64,000 nucleotides of DNA from Allolobophora icterica. Its lineage: Eukaryota > Annelida > Clitellata > Crassiclitellata > Lumbricidae. Location: NCBI GenBank assembly GCA_963556255.1, contig OY744615.1:12532115-12596114 (forward strand), written 5' to 3'. Position numbers and translations under genes: made by a program. Positions 62,545-64,000 of the stretch are shown here, piece by piece. Under the pieces are notes generated by a model that worked only from the letters and a program-made list of their open reading frames with translations, did not search any database and was not told the origin of the DNA. The number at the start of each line of letters is the position of its first letter. Position 1 is the stretch's first letter.

Positions 62545-64000
62545 ACCCTTTTGGATTGCCCTTTTGACGCCAGGACTTGAAATGCTACAGGCATATATAT
62601 ATATGTCAGTTGACAGTCAGTGAGGTTACAGACATTGAGTGTGCTGCTAGAATGTTCAACTCCCATCTCGAAACTGATCGACAGCTGAGGCAGGGTATTG
62701 GTTTTAAGTTGTAACTCCATGGCAGCCCATTGTAGTTTCTTGCAATTGGGATTCGTAATTGAAGGTACATATGTATCCGATACTTCAAGCCAAACTCATC
62801 GGAGGCGCTCAGAGTAATAGTAACTGTAGGCCTAATCGCAAAATTGTGTAGCGGGACTTCAGAATAACACAGATCAAATGAGCCTCGTACTGAAAACACA
62901 AAGCCATAATTGAACAAAAGGCTTTCAAGCGCTTTCGGAAAAGAGTCAAAAGAAGTCAATAAGCTCAAGTCACAGGTGGCATGGGACTTTACCAGAAGCA
63001 GCTAACAACAGTAAGACTTCTACAGCCCTAAGTAAAAATTTCATCCATAAAAAGTCCTTGAGAAGTTTCTTAAGAAGCTCGTACTGAACAGTTAGCGTTC
63101 GCTGAGTCGTCTCTTAACTCGTCTGTTCTCGCGACGAAGATCACGGAAGGGTCCGTTAAACCATCGACGCCTCTGCGGGTTTTCACAGTCTCAAAGGGAG
63201 GCTGATCAGGGATTCGCACTGAAGACTCGTAGCTGATGCATATACGGCCATTTTAACTCCATATTCAATAGAAATTTTAATAGATATACGCTCTCTATAT
63301 TGGCTCTTTCTGAACTGCGTACCTCAGAAACAGAGCACTGCAATGGAATGACGACAAAACCTCTACAAGGAAATGGCTGAACAGGACAAAAAAAATTCGA
63401 AGTCAGACGAGTAATTTGCAATGGATTTGCATCAGACCCGGATTATAAAAACCAGTCTAATCTCATATATACACTAATCGTAGACAAAAGTCAGCTCAGC
63501 GTCCACGTAAATCCAACCGCCTGGTCGTATCGAGCACTTGCCTTAAAGCTCAAGTCCATTTACATTCACTCATCCTCGTCTAAGCTTGTCCGAACGCAGC
63601 CAGAGCTTAATCGTATAAGCCAAGGTTCGAGTCATGCGGTGTATACGTGCGTCCGTACGTGCATAGGATTAAGGCGGCAGTTGAATGGCGAGGAAGGGAA
63701 TTAAGTCGAAGCGATGCCTGTTAATTGTTCTGCCGAAGAATGACTGCAATAAAACCACGACCGACATTTTCCTACAGCACCTTCGCACCTGTACGTGCGT
63801 AACTCTTACACGTCACAGGCGTCTTCGTATCGTAAAACACACGCGTTTTTTATTTATCACTTATATTTGTTTATTCGTGATATTTTGACCTGTTCAACTT
63901 CTACTACAAATCAGACATTTACTACAATATGTTTTATGACCTAATCACAGTGATGGGAAATAGTTAACTAAAAAGTTGCTAACTTTTAATTTAACTAAAA
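62545..64000. other. No supported gene
   Basis: A block at 62770-62980 with TCGGAGGCGCTCAGAG and TTTCAAGCGCTTTCGGAAA recalls the GCGC-end repeats at 10375 and 52543. No coding exon is supported up to the right edge. Confidence 0.45.

Overview
The window is eukaryotic nuclear DNA, most likely from a marine invertebrate. It has spliced genes with GT-AG introns, very long di-, tri- and tetranucleotide microsatellites, many decayed LINE and DNA-transposon copies, and a 200-base run of N that marks a scaffold gap. The palindrome TAGGCCTA occurs at least 17 times. I cannot name the species.

The only host gene I can support is one large minus-strand gene covering about 0.37-29.4 kb. It encodes an ADAMTS-family secreted zinc metalloprotease. 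Eighteen exons can be placed by reading through splice sites; together they hold 984 codons, and every junction keeps reading phase. Domain order is prodomain, furin-type site RRKR, reprolysin catalytic domain (HELGHNFGMKHD and a Met-turn), disintegrin-like, TSP1 repeat 1, cysteine-rich, spacer, then TSP1 repeats 2, 3 and 4. The CGVCHGDG motif, RGWG-like RDWGHCLDD, CPARWWAGPW and overall layout fit the ADAMTS7/ADAMTS12 branch best. The 3' end of the gene runs off the left edge of the window. The signal-peptide exon was not found and must lie upstream of 29.4 kb or outside the window.

The introns hold: a 5'-truncated LINE (12.9-16.0 kb, endonuclease plus reverse transcriptase) ending about 30 bp from an exon; a pogo/Tigger-like DNA transposon (16.7-18.6 kb) with palindromic subterminal repeats; several hAT-like MITEs with 8-bp target-site duplications; LINE fragments and 3' ends; a SINE-like repeat; and a near-identical repeat pair on the two sides of the assembly gap (26.5-28.3 kb).

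From 29.4 to 64 kb I find no host exon I can defend. The stretch is intron 1 or intergenic DNA. It contains a mariner-type element with ~200-bp inverted repeats and an internal inversion (30.7-31.5 kb), two divergent members of a transposon family with AGGGTG termini (36.7-38.9 and 61.2-62.5 kb), more MITEs including one nested in a LINE fragment, RT fragments, a 15-bp minisatellite (45.7-46.3 kb), a perfect 27-bp-arm hairpin (39.6 kb), and tandem and simple repeats.
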